Shown here piece by piece: positions 1-6,965 of a DNA stretch of 64,000 nucleotides. This DNA comes from Novosphingobium sp. MW5 (GTDB lineage: Bacteria > Pseudomonadota > Alphaproteobacteria > Sphingomonadales > Sphingomonadaceae): assembly GCA_025938935.1 (NCBI GenBank), contig JAPCWB010000001.1:1-64000 (forward strand), given 5' to 3'. The notes beneath the pieces are model-generated. The model was given only the letters and a program-made list of their open reading frames with translations. It was not told the origin of the DNA and ran no database searches. How positions within the stretch are numbered: the stretch's first letter is position 1; the number at the start of each line of letters is the position of its first letter. The position numbers and the translations under genes were made by a program.

Positions 1-870
1 GGGATGAACGCGCTGCGCAGCGATGCGGAGAGCCTGCAGGCCAGCCTGTCGAGCGGGCAGAAGCTCGCCACCTCGGCCGACGATCCGGTTGCCTCCTCGC
101 GCCTACGCCAGCTTGCGCGCGGCTCCACGCTGTCCACCATCGACACGGCCAATGCCCAGCGCGCCTCTTCCGACCTGAACCTCGCCGACGGAGCGCTTTC
201 CTCGTTCGCGGGCTATGTCACGCGGGTGAAGGAACTGGCGGTGCAGGCCTCCACCGCCACGCTCACGCCCGCGCAGCGAGCCTCGATCGGGGCGGAAATC
301 AGCGCGATCCGGCAGAACGTGATCAGCCTTGCCAACAGCCGCGACGTGGCCGGGCATGCGCTGTTCGGCGGGGAAGCGGGCGGCTCTGCCTATGCCACCG
401 ATGCAGCGGGCAATGCGACCTATATCGGCACGGCGAGCGCGGGCGAACTGCCGCTGGGCGACGGCCAGACCGTGTCACGCGGGCTGACCGGGCCTGAGTT
501 CCTGAACTTCACTGTCGCCGGCGCGCCGACCGACCTGCTCGCCGTGATGAAGACGCTGGGCGATGCCTTGCAGGGCGGCAGCGCCGATCCGCAGGGCGCG
601 GCGCACAGCTCGCTCGACGCGCTCGACGCCGGGATCGAGAAAATCTCCACCGCGCAGTCGGTTGTCGGCTCGCGGCTGGCCTGGATCGAACTGACCAACG
701 ACCGCCGCGTCGACATGGGCGAAATGCGCAGCAGCGAGGAAGCCGATGTCGGCGGCACCGATATCGCCTCAACCGTGGCTAAATTGCAGCAGGCGATGAC
801 CGTTCTTGAAGCCAGCCAGGCAAGTTTTGCCCGGCTAGCCCAGCTTTCGCTGTTCGACGTCCTGCGCTGA
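1..870 (+). CDS. flgL: Flagellar hook-associated protein 3 (FlgL), 5' end cut off
   Basis: Hook-filament junction protein of the flagellin superfamily, linking FlgK to the filament outside the cell. The frame is open from base 1. The first visible Met (base 4) falls at the point where family members read MNALRSDAESLQ, so roughly the first 15 residues lie outside the window. The flagellin-like D0/D1 N-terminal helix is visible (SGQKLATSADDPVASSRL, matching the S-G-x-x-L-x-x-x-x-DDP motif). The C-terminal helix ends ASFARLAQLSLFDVLR, as in FlgL. The remaining 289 codons are about normal family length. motA follows 44 bases downstream on the same strand, and the expected upstream partner flgK would lie outside the window. 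Confidence 0.93.
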   Translation, partial: GMNALRSDAESLQASLSSGQKLATSADDPVASSRLRQLARGSTLSTIDTANAQRASSDLNLADGALSSFAGYVTRVKELAVQASTATLTPAQRASIGAEISAIRQNVISLANSRDVAGHALFGGEAGGSAYATDAAGNATYIGTASAGELPLGDGQTVSRGLTGPEFLNFTVAGAPTDLLAVMKTLGDALQGGSADPQGAAHSSLDALDAGIEKISTAQSVVGSRLAWIELTNDRRVDMGEMRSSEEADVGGTDIASTVAKLQQAMTVLEASQASFARLAQLSLFDVLR

Positions 871-914
871 ACCGAAGGCTGACCTGATTACCGGCCGAGG
901 GGGGCCAACGACCT

Positions 915-1778
915 ATGTACGCCATCATTGGCATAGTGATCCTGCTCGTCATGGTGTTCGGCGGCTTCGCCATCACCGGCGGCGCGCTCGGCCCCGTGAT
1001 GGAGGCCATTCCGCACGAAATGCTGATCATCGGCGGCGCGGCAATCGGCGCGACGGTGACGGGCAATTCACTGCACGAGCTCAAGCTGATCGGCGGCGCT
1101 TTCGGCAAGATCTTCAAGGGCCCCAAGCACAACAAGCAGGATCACATCGACGCGATCATCCTGACCACCAAGCTGATGAAGCTGCTGCGCTCGGAAGGCC
1201 CGGTGGCGCTCGAAAGCCATGTCACTGAGCCGAAGAACAGCGCGATCTTCGCCGAATTTCCGCGCCTGCTCGCCAACCACGCTCTGATCGACCTGATCTG
1301 CGACACGCTGACCCTGATCGTCGTGTCCTCGGGCACGCTGGAAGTCCACGCGGTCGAGGAGGTCATGGACAATGCGATGAAGACGCATTTCCACGAAATG
1401 CACGAACCGCAGCACGCGCTGCAGACGCTGGCCGACGCGCTTCCCGCACTCGGCATTGTTGCCGCCGTGCTTGGCGTGGTGAAGACCATGGGTTCGATCG
1501 ACAAGCCGCCCTCGATCCTGGGCGCAATGATCGGCTCGGCGCTGGTCGGCACCTTCATGGGCGTGCTGCTCGCCTATGGCATGGTCGCGCCGATGGCCGG
1601 CCGCCTGAAGCAGGTGATCGAGGCGGACGAGCAGATCTTCCACGCGGTCAAGCAGGTCGTCATCGCCTCGCTCCACGGCTATCCGCAGCCGCTGGTGGTC
1701 GAAGGCGCGCGCTCGGGCCTGTCCCACGCCTTCCGCCCCGGCCTGTCCGAGCTGCTCGACAGCCTGCGCGGCCGCTAA
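915..1778 (+). CDS. motA: Flagellar motor stator protein MotA
   Basis: Inner-membrane stator subunit that forms the proton channel with MotB and pushes on FliG. It has 287 residues and four membrane segments at about 2-20, 34-50, 172-192 and 201-222. Features expected of MotA are visible: the cytoplasmic charged pair R92 and E100, at the same spacing as E. coli R90/E98, and the channel prolines in ALPALG (P177) and APM (P226). The gene starts with ATG after a purine-rich GAGGGGGG stretch and is followed 15 bases later by motB, so the two form a stator operon just downstream of flgL. Confidence 0.96.
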   Translation: MYAIIGIVILLVMVFGGFAITGGALGPVMEAIPHEMLIIGGAAIGATVTGNSLHELKLIGGAFGKIFKGPKHNKQDHIDAIILTTKLMKLLRSEGPVALESHVTEPKNSAIFAEFPRLLANHALIDLICDTLTLIVVSSGTLEVHAVEEVMDNAMKTHFHEMHEPQHALQTLADALPALGIVAAVLGVVKTMGSIDKPPSILGAMIGSALVGTFMGVLLAYGMVAPMAGRLKQVIEADEQIFHAVKQVVIASLHGYPQPLVVEGARSGLSHAFRPGLSELLDSLRGR

Positions 1779-1793
1779 GGGAGCGCGCGCGCC

Positions 1794-2633
1794 ATGGCCA
1801 AGTCACCCCGCGGCAAGAACGAGCCGCCACCGCCGATCATCGTCAAGAAGGTCACCGTCGTCGCCGCCGGTCACCACGGCGGCGCGTGGAAGGTGGCCTA
1901 TGCCGACTTCGTGACCGCCATGATGGCCTTCTTCCTGCTGATGTGGCTGCTGGGCGCGACCACGGAAAAGCAGCGCAAGGGCATTGCCGACTATTTCACG
2001 CCGACCCTCGTCAAGATGCGACAGGAAAGCGCCGGGGCCAACGGCCTGCTGGGTGGCTCCTCGATCGTCGACGCCGACAATTACCCGCACCGCGCCGGAC
2101 AGACCGGCACCAAGGCGCTGACCATCCCGCGCGATACCGTGGGCGGGCCGAAGGAAGGCGCGGGCAAGATTCAGAAGATGAACCGCATGAAAGCGCAGCT
2201 GGCTCAGAAGCTCGACAAGAGCGAAGCGCTGCGCAAGCTGGCGCGGCAGGTGAAGATGGTCGACACGGCCGAAGGCATCCGCATCGACCTCGTCGACGAT
2301 GCCCAGTTCGCCATGTTCCAGCTAGGCACCACGGTGCTCACCCCGCAGGCGCGCGATCTGCTGAAGGCGATCACCGAGACGCTCAATCCCGAGCCCGGCA
2401 GCCTGTCGATCCGCGGCCATACCGATGCCCTGCCGTGGAAGCGCGGGCAGGTGGCGAACAACTGGTCGCTGTCTGCCGGCCGCGCCGAGGCGACGCGCCA
2501 GGCGCTTATGCTGGGCGGCATCGCCGAAAACCGCTTCAAGCGCATTGAAGGCGTGGCCGACCGCGAGCTGCTGGTACAGGACAACCCCCAGGACCCGCGC
2601 AACCGGCGCATATCGATCACCCTGGCGAATTGA
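1794..2633 (+). CDS. motB: Flagellar motor stator protein MotB
   Basis: Stator subunit anchored to peptidoglycan. The single N-terminal membrane segment (about residues 36-54) carries the proton-accepting Asp38 in AYADFVTAMMAFFLLMWLL. The C-terminal OmpA-like peptidoglycan-binding domain shows IRGHTDALPW and NWSLSAGRAEATR. At 279 residues it is about the usual length. It is co-directional with motA and very probably translated with it. The next gene, an NTF2-like protein, starts 55 bases after its stop. Confidence 0.96.
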   Translation: MAKSPRGKNEPPPPIIVKKVTVVAAGHHGGAWKVAYADFVTAMMAFFLLMWLLGATTEKQRKGIADYFTPTLVKMRQESAGANGLLGGSSIVDADNYPHRAGQTGTKALTIPRDTVGGPKEGAGKIQKMNRMKAQLAQKLDKSEALRKLARQVKMVDTAEGIRIDLVDDAQFAMFQLGTTVLTPQARDLLKAITETLNPEPGSLSIRGHTDALPWKRGQVANNWSLSAGRAEATRQALMLGGIAENRFKRIEGVADRELLVQDNPQDPRNRRISITLAN

Positions 2634-2688
2634 CCCGCTGGCACCGCGGCTGCATCCTCCCGCCAAACAAAGCGAGAGGATGCTGCCC

Positions 2689-3099
2689 ATGCCCTTCAAC
2701 GGCCCCATCGAAGACCGCATTGCCATCCGCGAACTGCTTGACAGCTACACCGATGCTGCAAGCCGAATGGACCGGGCCGACTGGCTCGCTTGCTGGCATG
2801 ACGACGCCAGCTGGTGGACCCACTACTTCGATGTCAGTGGCAAAGAGGCCATCGCGGCGACTTATGACGGCCTGATGGGCAATGTCGAAACCACCAGCTT
2901 CATCGGCCAGCTCGGCTCGTGCGAGATCGATGGCGACCGGGCAACCTGCCGGTCCTACGCGCAGGAACGCCTGGTCTTCAAGGAAGGCGCGGGCGGCCAT
3001 CGCTTGACGGGCCGCTATGAGGATGAGCTGCGAAAGGATGGCGGCCGCTGGCGCTTTGCCCGCCGCGTCTACAAGGTGATGATCGAGGAGATGGGATAA
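2689..3099 (+). CDS. SnoaL/NTF2-like domain protein
   Basis: A 136-residue single-domain protein of the NTF2/SnoaL-like fold, judged from the pattern IEDRIAIRELLDSYTDAASRMD, then WLACWHDDASW, and a C-terminal GRYEDELRKDGGRWRFARR. This is the usual layout of scytalone-dehydratase/limonene-hydrolase-like and ring-hydroxylating-dioxygenase beta-like folds. The start chosen is the second ATG, because GAGAGG lies 9 bases upstream of it. The ATG at 2680 directly abuts that RBS. The substrate is unknown. Its place between motB and a second orphan gene is odd for a flagellar operon, and it may be a passenger gene rather than a motility gene. Confidence 0.75.
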   Translation: MPFNGPIEDRIAIRELLDSYTDAASRMDRADWLACWHDDASWWTHYFDVSGKEAIAATYDGLMGNVETTSFIGQLGSCEIDGDRATCRSYAQERLVFKEGAGGHRLTGRYEDELRKDGGRWRFARRVYKVMIEEMG

Positions 3100-3219
3100 A
3101 CCCTCCGCTCCGGATGCGGTTTGGTGCGGTAACTCCAATTTGGACGCAACCCTGCTTTGCACCGAACCCGGTCAATGAGACTCTCCTGCGCAAGGGCAAT
3201 CGCAAGGGGGGATCCCGCG

Positions 3220-3975
3220 ATGCATACCGTGCGCAACCGCTCGGCCATCAGCCGCAAGTCGAAGGCTCCTGGCCGCCTGCCAAAAGTGCAGCCGCCATTC
3301 CTGCCTCCGGATAGCCGGGCCAGCGGGGCCCCGGCCTTTCCCGCCAGCGTCCTCGTCGCCCCGCCGCGCGGCGCGGTAATAAAGGCAGTGCCGCTCCCCG
3401 GGCTGGAAGCCGGGCCGAGAGTTGAGGCGGAGGCGCTGCTGATCCTGCCGGAGAGGCCTGCCAAGCAGGTCCGGCGTGCGCCCTCCACCAAAAAGGCCCC
3501 GGGCAAGGTGAAAGCGCGCAAGGCAAAAGTCCGCAAGCCCCGGGCCCTTCACAAGAAGCCAGCGAAAAAGCCTCGCGCCGCAGTGTTGTCCCCCGCGCCT
3601 GCGGCGCTTCCGCTGCCGCCAGTCGCTCCGCCATTGGCGCCCGCACCCCCGCCCAACAGCCGCGCCTTGGTGAAGACTGGCGGCAGCGGAATGGTCCAGA
3701 AGATCGTGCGCTGGCTCGACGCCCTCGGCTCCGCGCTGATCGGCCAGCCGCTCACCCGCAAGCGCCGCCGCGTGGTGCTGCCCAAGGCACGGCAAGCCCT
3801 CCAGCGCCGACCCCTCTCCGAGCGCGCACCAACATCGCGCCAGCCGATCGCCAACGGTTCCGCAGCGGGCGACGAACTCCACCTGCTCCGCCTCGAAAAC
3901 GACCGCCTCAACCGTGAGCTGCAATTGCTCAAGGCAGCGCTGCGCGATGCCGGATCGGCGCGCACGCCCGCCTGA
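3220..3975 (+). CDS. Lys/Ala/Pro-rich protein with C-terminal coiled coil, unknown function
   Basis: I do not recognise a family for this 251-residue protein. The start is ATG 3220, with AAGGGGGG close upstream; an in-frame ATG at 3157 has no RBS. The sequence falls into a disordered basic first half (many KK, KA and RK pairs, for example KKAPGKVKARKAKVRK), a proline-rich linker near residues 120-145, a short ordered stretch (MVQKIVRWLDALGSALIG), and a final leucine-heptad segment (ELHLLRLENDRLNRELQLLK) typical of a coiled coil. Composition suggests binding to nucleic acid or another acidic partner, but this is inference. It sits between motB/NTF2 and the flagellin gene and is transcribed toward fliC. 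Confidence 0.6.
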   Translation: MHTVRNRSAISRKSKAPGRLPKVQPPFLPPDSRASGAPAFPASVLVAPPRGAVIKAVPLPGLEAGPRVEAEALLILPERPAKQVRRAPSTKKAPGKVKARKAKVRKPRALHKKPAKKPRAAVLSPAPAALPLPPVAPPLAPAPPPNSRALVKTGGSGMVQKIVRWLDALGSALIGQPLTRKRRRVVLPKARQALQRRPLSERAPTSRQPIANGSAAGDELHLLRLENDRLNRELQLLKAALRDAGSARTPA

Positions 3976-3995
3976 TCCCACCGACTTCAGACGCC

Positions 3996-4029
3996 AAAAA
4001 GCCCGGCGGTCGGGGGGCGACCGCCGGGC
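3996..4029 (-). terminator. Rho-independent terminator of fliC
   Basis: A perfect 12-base-pair stem (4001-4012 against 4018-4029, GCCCGGCGGTCG) with a 5-base loop is followed on the minus strand by five T residues (3996-4000). It lies 64 bases past the fliC stop, so it terminates the flagellin transcript. There is no T-run on the plus-strand side, although the hairpin could also slow transcription coming from the gene ending at 3975. Confidence 0.88.
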
Positions 4030-4092
4030 ATGGCCTGCCTTTGCGGGCAGGAAGTCAGGCACCCGGAAGGGGACGGGTGCCCGGGCCTTTGC

Positions 4093-4917
4093 TTAACGCA
4101 GCAGCGACAGGACGTTCTGCTGGCTCTGGTTGGCCTGCGAAAGCATCGCGGTCGAAGCCTGGCTGAGGATCTGGGCCTTCGCCATCTGCGTGGTTTCGGT
4201 CGAATAGTCCGCGTCCATGATGCGGCTGCGGGCGTCCGACAGGTTGGTGGCGTTCGAGGTCAGGTTGTTGACCGCCGACTGCAGCTGCGATTCACCGGCA
4301 CCGAAGCCGGCGTTGGTGGCAGCGACTTCCGCCAGGGCCAGGTCGACGTTCGCCATCGTGGTGGTGGCGAGGGCAGCCGTGGTCACATCGAGCGCGGTGG
4401 CGTCGATATTGGTGCCGTCGATCGCGGTCGAGGTCAGCGTGATCACGTCGCTCGAGTTCGCACCGGCCTGGATGTCGAAGGTGATGTCCGTACCGGCGGT
4501 CGTGCTGAACAGCGCGTTGCCGTTGAACTTGGTGTCCGACAGGACCGAACCGATCTGGCTGGTGAGCGAGGTGACTTCTGCCTGCATGTTGGTGCGGCCA
4601 GCCGACTGATATGTGCCCGAAGCCGACTGCACGGCCAGTTCACGAACGCGCTGCAGCATGTTGGTGACTTCGTTGAGTGCACCTTCCGCCGTCTGGGCAA
4701 GGCTGATGCCGTCGTTGGCGTTGCGCACGCCCTGGTTCATGCCATTGATCTGTGCCGTCATCGAGGTGGAGATGGCGAGGCCGGCGGCATCGTCCTTGGC
4801 CGTGTTGATGCGCTTGCCGGTGGACAGGCGCTGCATTGCCGTGCCCAGCATGGCCGCAGCCTGGGTCGACGAATTGGCGGCGCGCATTGCGCCGATATTG
4901 GTGTTGATTACCGACAT
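4093..4917 (-). CDS. fliC: Flagellin
   Basis: Filament subunit exported through the flagellar type III system. At 274 residues it is a short flagellin with conserved D0/D1 ends (MSVINTNIGAMRAANSS, LSTGKRINTAKDDAAGLAIS, and C-terminal ASTAMLSQANQSQQNVLSLL). The variable middle part is only about 60 Thr/Asp-rich residues, so the outer D2/D3 domains are absent or minimal. It is the only flagellar gene on the minus strand here and stands alone between a terminator and a long divergent control region with CGGCAA repeats. This fits late-class, separately controlled expression. Confidence 0.97.
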   Translation of the reverse strand: MSVINTNIGAMRAANSSTQAAAMLGTAMQRLSTGKRINTAKDDAAGLAISTSMTAQINGMNQGVRNANDGISLAQTAEGALNEVTNMLQRVRELAVQSASGTYQSAGRTNMQAEVTSLTSQIGSVLSDTKFNGNALFSTTAGTDITFDIQAGANSSDVITLTSTAIDGTNIDATALDVTTAALATTTMANVDLALAEVAATNAGFGAGESQLQSAVNNLTSNATNLSDARSRIMDADYSTETTQMAKAQILSQASTAMLSQANQSQQNVLSLLR

Positions 4918-4987
4918 GGTGTACTCCCGTGTGAAGTCCCGAGTGGATCAGCGCACCAGACCGTCCGGCGGCGCTGCCAGCCAAAAG

Positions 4988-5119
4988 ACCGGCAAGCCAC
5001 CGGCAAGTTTAAGCCGCACCCGGCAAAGGCCTGCCGCCTGACCGGCAAAACCACGGGCAAATCCCTAGGGGTAAATTCGAGGACTTAAATTACCGGTCTC
5101 TTTGTCGTTCACGCGGCAA
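4988..5119. promoter_or_regulatory. CGGCAA repeat array in the fliC/activator intergenic region
   Basis: The motif (A)CCGGCAA occurs with GGCAA at 4991, 5002, 5022, 5044 and 5115, and a variant CGGGCAA at 5054-5060. The first five sit about 11, 20, 22 and 12 bases apart, close to whole DNA turns, so they would lie on one face of the helix. FlbD-type enhancer sites (ftr) of Caulobacter flagellar promoters contain similar CGGCAA half-sites. The neighbouring gene encodes a sigma-54 activator. Role as an enhancer for fliC and/or for the activator gene is inferred. Confidence 0.5.
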
Positions 5120-5130
5120 AAATGGCCCCG
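5115..5130 (-). promoter_or_regulatory. Possible sigma-54 -24/-12 element upstream of fliC
   Basis: Read on the minus strand the 16 bases are CGGGGCCATTTTTGCC. This gives GG and TTGC at the correct sigma-54 spacing (GG to GC 12 bases), but the bases between are only a partial match. It would start a transcript with a leader of about 185 bases before fliC, placing most CGGCAA sites downstream of the promoter. The call is tentative. Confidence 0.3.
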
Positions 5131-5160
5131 TCGAATGGTTAATGACGGGGTTTGACTTCG

Positions 5161-6450
5161 ATGACGGGAATGGAATTTTCTTCGGCTGCAAATGCGCTCC
5201 ACGCGCCGCTGCTGCACCGCGCGCAGGCCGTGCTGGGCATGAGCCCGGTGACGGCAAGCGGCGAATCGCTCGCCGTTTGCGACATCGAAGAGGGCCGCAG
5301 CGTTCCCGCCGGCCGCGCCGCGATCACCCTCGCCCGCGCCTCGCACCCCTCGCTCACCCGCCGCGAAGGCACCGGGCGCCACGTACTGGCCTATTCGGAC
5401 CCGGTCAGCGAAGCCTCGCTCGCCGCGTTTCTTGCCGCGGCCACGCCAGATGGCATGCCGATCGCGCTCGATGCCGAGAGCCTGTCGATCCTGGCGCTGG
5501 CCGAGCGCCTCGCCGCCAGCGAGATCCCCGTCCTCATCAACGGCCCCACCGGCACCGGCAAGGAAGTGCTGAGCCGCTTCATCCACGCCCGCAGCCCGCG
5601 CAAGGACAAGCCCTTCGTCGCGGTCAACTGCGCCGCCATGCCCGAAACCATGCTGGAAGCCATGCTGTTCGGCCACCAGAAGGGCGCCTTCACCGGTGCT
5701 ACCGGCGCAAGCGAAGGCTTCTTCCGCGCGGCCGACGGCGGCACGCTGCTGCTCGATGAAATCGCCGAGATGCCGCTGCAATTGCAGGCCAAGCTGCTGC
5801 GCGCACTGCAGGAAGGCGAAGTCGTGCCCATCGGCGCGACCCAGCCGATCAAGGTGGACGTTCGCGTCATCGCCTGCGCCAACCGCGACCTGCCGCTCGA
5901 AGTTCAGGAAGGTCGCTTCCGCGCCGACCTCTATTACCGCCTCAACGTTTTCCCCCTGGCGCTGAAGCCGCTGCGCGATCGGCCCGAGGACATCGCCCCG
6001 CTCGCCTTCGCCATGGTCCTGCGCCACTCGCCGCAGGGGCTCCCCGCCCCGTGGCTGTCGGACGCCGCCATCGCCATGCTGAAGCACCACGGCTGGGCCG
6101 GTAACGTGCGCGAGCTGGAAAACGTGGTGCGCCGCGCGCTGCTGCTCGCCCAGGGCACGGCCATGATCGGCCCCGAACACATTCACTTCGATTCGGCCGC
6201 ACGGCTGGTCGAAGCGGCACCGTCTGTCGCTGGCGGGGATATACCCGTCTCGATCCCCGCCAGCGGCGGACGCAAGCTGTCGAACATCGTCCAGATCCAC
6301 GAAGCCCGCGCGATCATGGAAGTGCTCTCCTCGGTCGGCGGCAGCCGGGTCGAAGCGGCGCGCCAGCTCGGCATTTCGGAGCGCACGCTGCGCTACCGCC
6401 TCGCCTCGTTCCGTGAGGCCGGCATTGCGGTGGCTGGAGGCCGTCGATGA
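5161..6450 (+). CDS. Sigma-54-dependent activator (FlbD/FleQ-like) without receiver domain
   Basis: AAA+ enhancer-binding protein that opens sigma-54 promoters. It shows Walker A GPTGTGKE (about 128-135), the sigma-54-contacting loop GAFTGA (about 175-180), Walker B GGTLLLDEI, and a Fis-type C-terminal helix-turn-helix (VEAARQLGISERTLRYRL). The N-terminal 110 residues do not resemble a receiver domain, unlike Caulobacter FlbD, so phosphorylation control is unlikely. ATG 5161 is preferred, with GGGG 10 bases upstream; a TTG at 5152 is also in frame. Divergent from fliC and overlapping fliE by ATGA, it is probably the master activator of this locus. Confidence 0.9.
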   Translation: MTGMEFSSAANALHAPLLHRAQAVLGMSPVTASGESLAVCDIEEGRSVPAGRAAITLARASHPSLTRREGTGRHVLAYSDPVSEASLAAFLAAATPDGMPIALDAESLSILALAERLAASEIPVLINGPTGTGKEVLSRFIHARSPRKDKPFVAVNCAAMPETMLEAMLFGHQKGAFTGATGASEGFFRAADGGTLLLDEIAEMPLQLQAKLLRALQEGEVVPIGATQPIKVDVRVIACANRDLPLEVQEGRFRADLYYRLNVFPLALKPLRDRPEDIAPLAFAMVLRHSPQGLPAPWLSDAAIAMLKHHGWAGNVRELENVVRRALLLAQGTAMIGPEHIHFDSAARLVEAAPSVAGGDIPVSIPASGGRKLSNIVQIHEARAIMEVLSSVGGSRVEAARQLGISERTLRYRLASFREAGIAVAGGRR

Positions 6451-6808
6451 GTATCGGGGGATCGGCGGCAGCGGGGGCGGCATCCAGTCGATCCTCGCCA
6501 TGCGCCAGCAAATCATCGAGAAGTCGAACCTGCTCCAGCAGGTCAAGACGCCCACCCCGACCGAGCAGCCGACCGGCACCGGCCCGGCCGAAGGCTTTAC
6601 CGGCGCGCTCAAGTCCGCGCTCGATTCGGTCAAGGAGACCCAAGCCAAGTCCGAAGCCATCACCGACGCCTACCAGCGCGGCGAGGTGACCGACGTGGCC
6701 AAGGTGATGCTCGCCCGTCAGGAAGCCTCGGTCGCTTTCGAAGCCACCCTGCAAACCCGCAACAAGCTGCTGTCCGCCTATCAGGACATCATGCGGATGG
6801 GAGTGTGA
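6447..6808 (+). CDS. fliE: Flagellar basal-body protein FliE, start region frame-disrupted
   Basis: FliE joins the MS ring to the rod. The C-terminal part is intact and typical (DVAKVMLARQEASVAFEATLQTRNKLL, ending IMRMGV). The natural start is ATG 6447, which overlaps the activator stop as ATGA. That frame gives MSIGG and then leaves the FliE frame at the G run 6456-6460. One extra G there would give MSIGGIGGSGGGIQSILAM, a normal FliE beginning. As written, the intact frame is reachable only from GTG 6413 or ATG 6500. A consensus error in the homopolymer is likely; true use of the GTG is the alternative. Confidence 0.8.
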
Positions 6809-6840
6809 TGGTCATGATGTTTCCCAACCGGAACTCTTCT

Positions 6841-6939
6841 GTCATCCCCGCGAAAGCGGGGACCCAGCGCACGAGCGATAGCCGTCGCCTTGCGACGACG
6901 TTCTTTTCTGGACTGGATCCCCGCCTTCGCGGGGATGAC
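6841..6939. repeat. Palindromic intergenic repeat, CATCCCCGC type
   Basis: Two inverted arms, 6841-6867 and 6913-6939, share the pattern GTCATCCCCGC, GCGGGG, C(C/T)CAG. Each arm is itself a small hairpin (CCCCGCGAAAGCGGGG; CCCCGCCTTCGCGGGG). This is the usual form of REP-like elements in sphingomonads. It sits in the only sizeable gap inside the fli operon, between fliE and fliF, and the transcript would fold into a double hairpin. Confidence 0.85.
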
Positions 6940-6965
6940 GATCAACTCGTTGATGGAGGCCGCCA

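Noticed and set aside
5002-5036. Two sigma-54-like elements near 5002-5015 and 5022-5035 on the minus strand
   Set aside because: GG to GC spacing is one base too short in both; sigma-54 spacing is strict.
4988-5060. CRISPR-like spaced repeats
   Set aside because: The repeated unit is only 6-9 bases and spacing is one or two helical turns; this fits protein-binding sites, not a CRISPR array.
4030-5088. 352-codon plus-strand frame over flagellin
   Set aside because: Antisense to fliC, which has complete D0/D1 motifs and a terminator.
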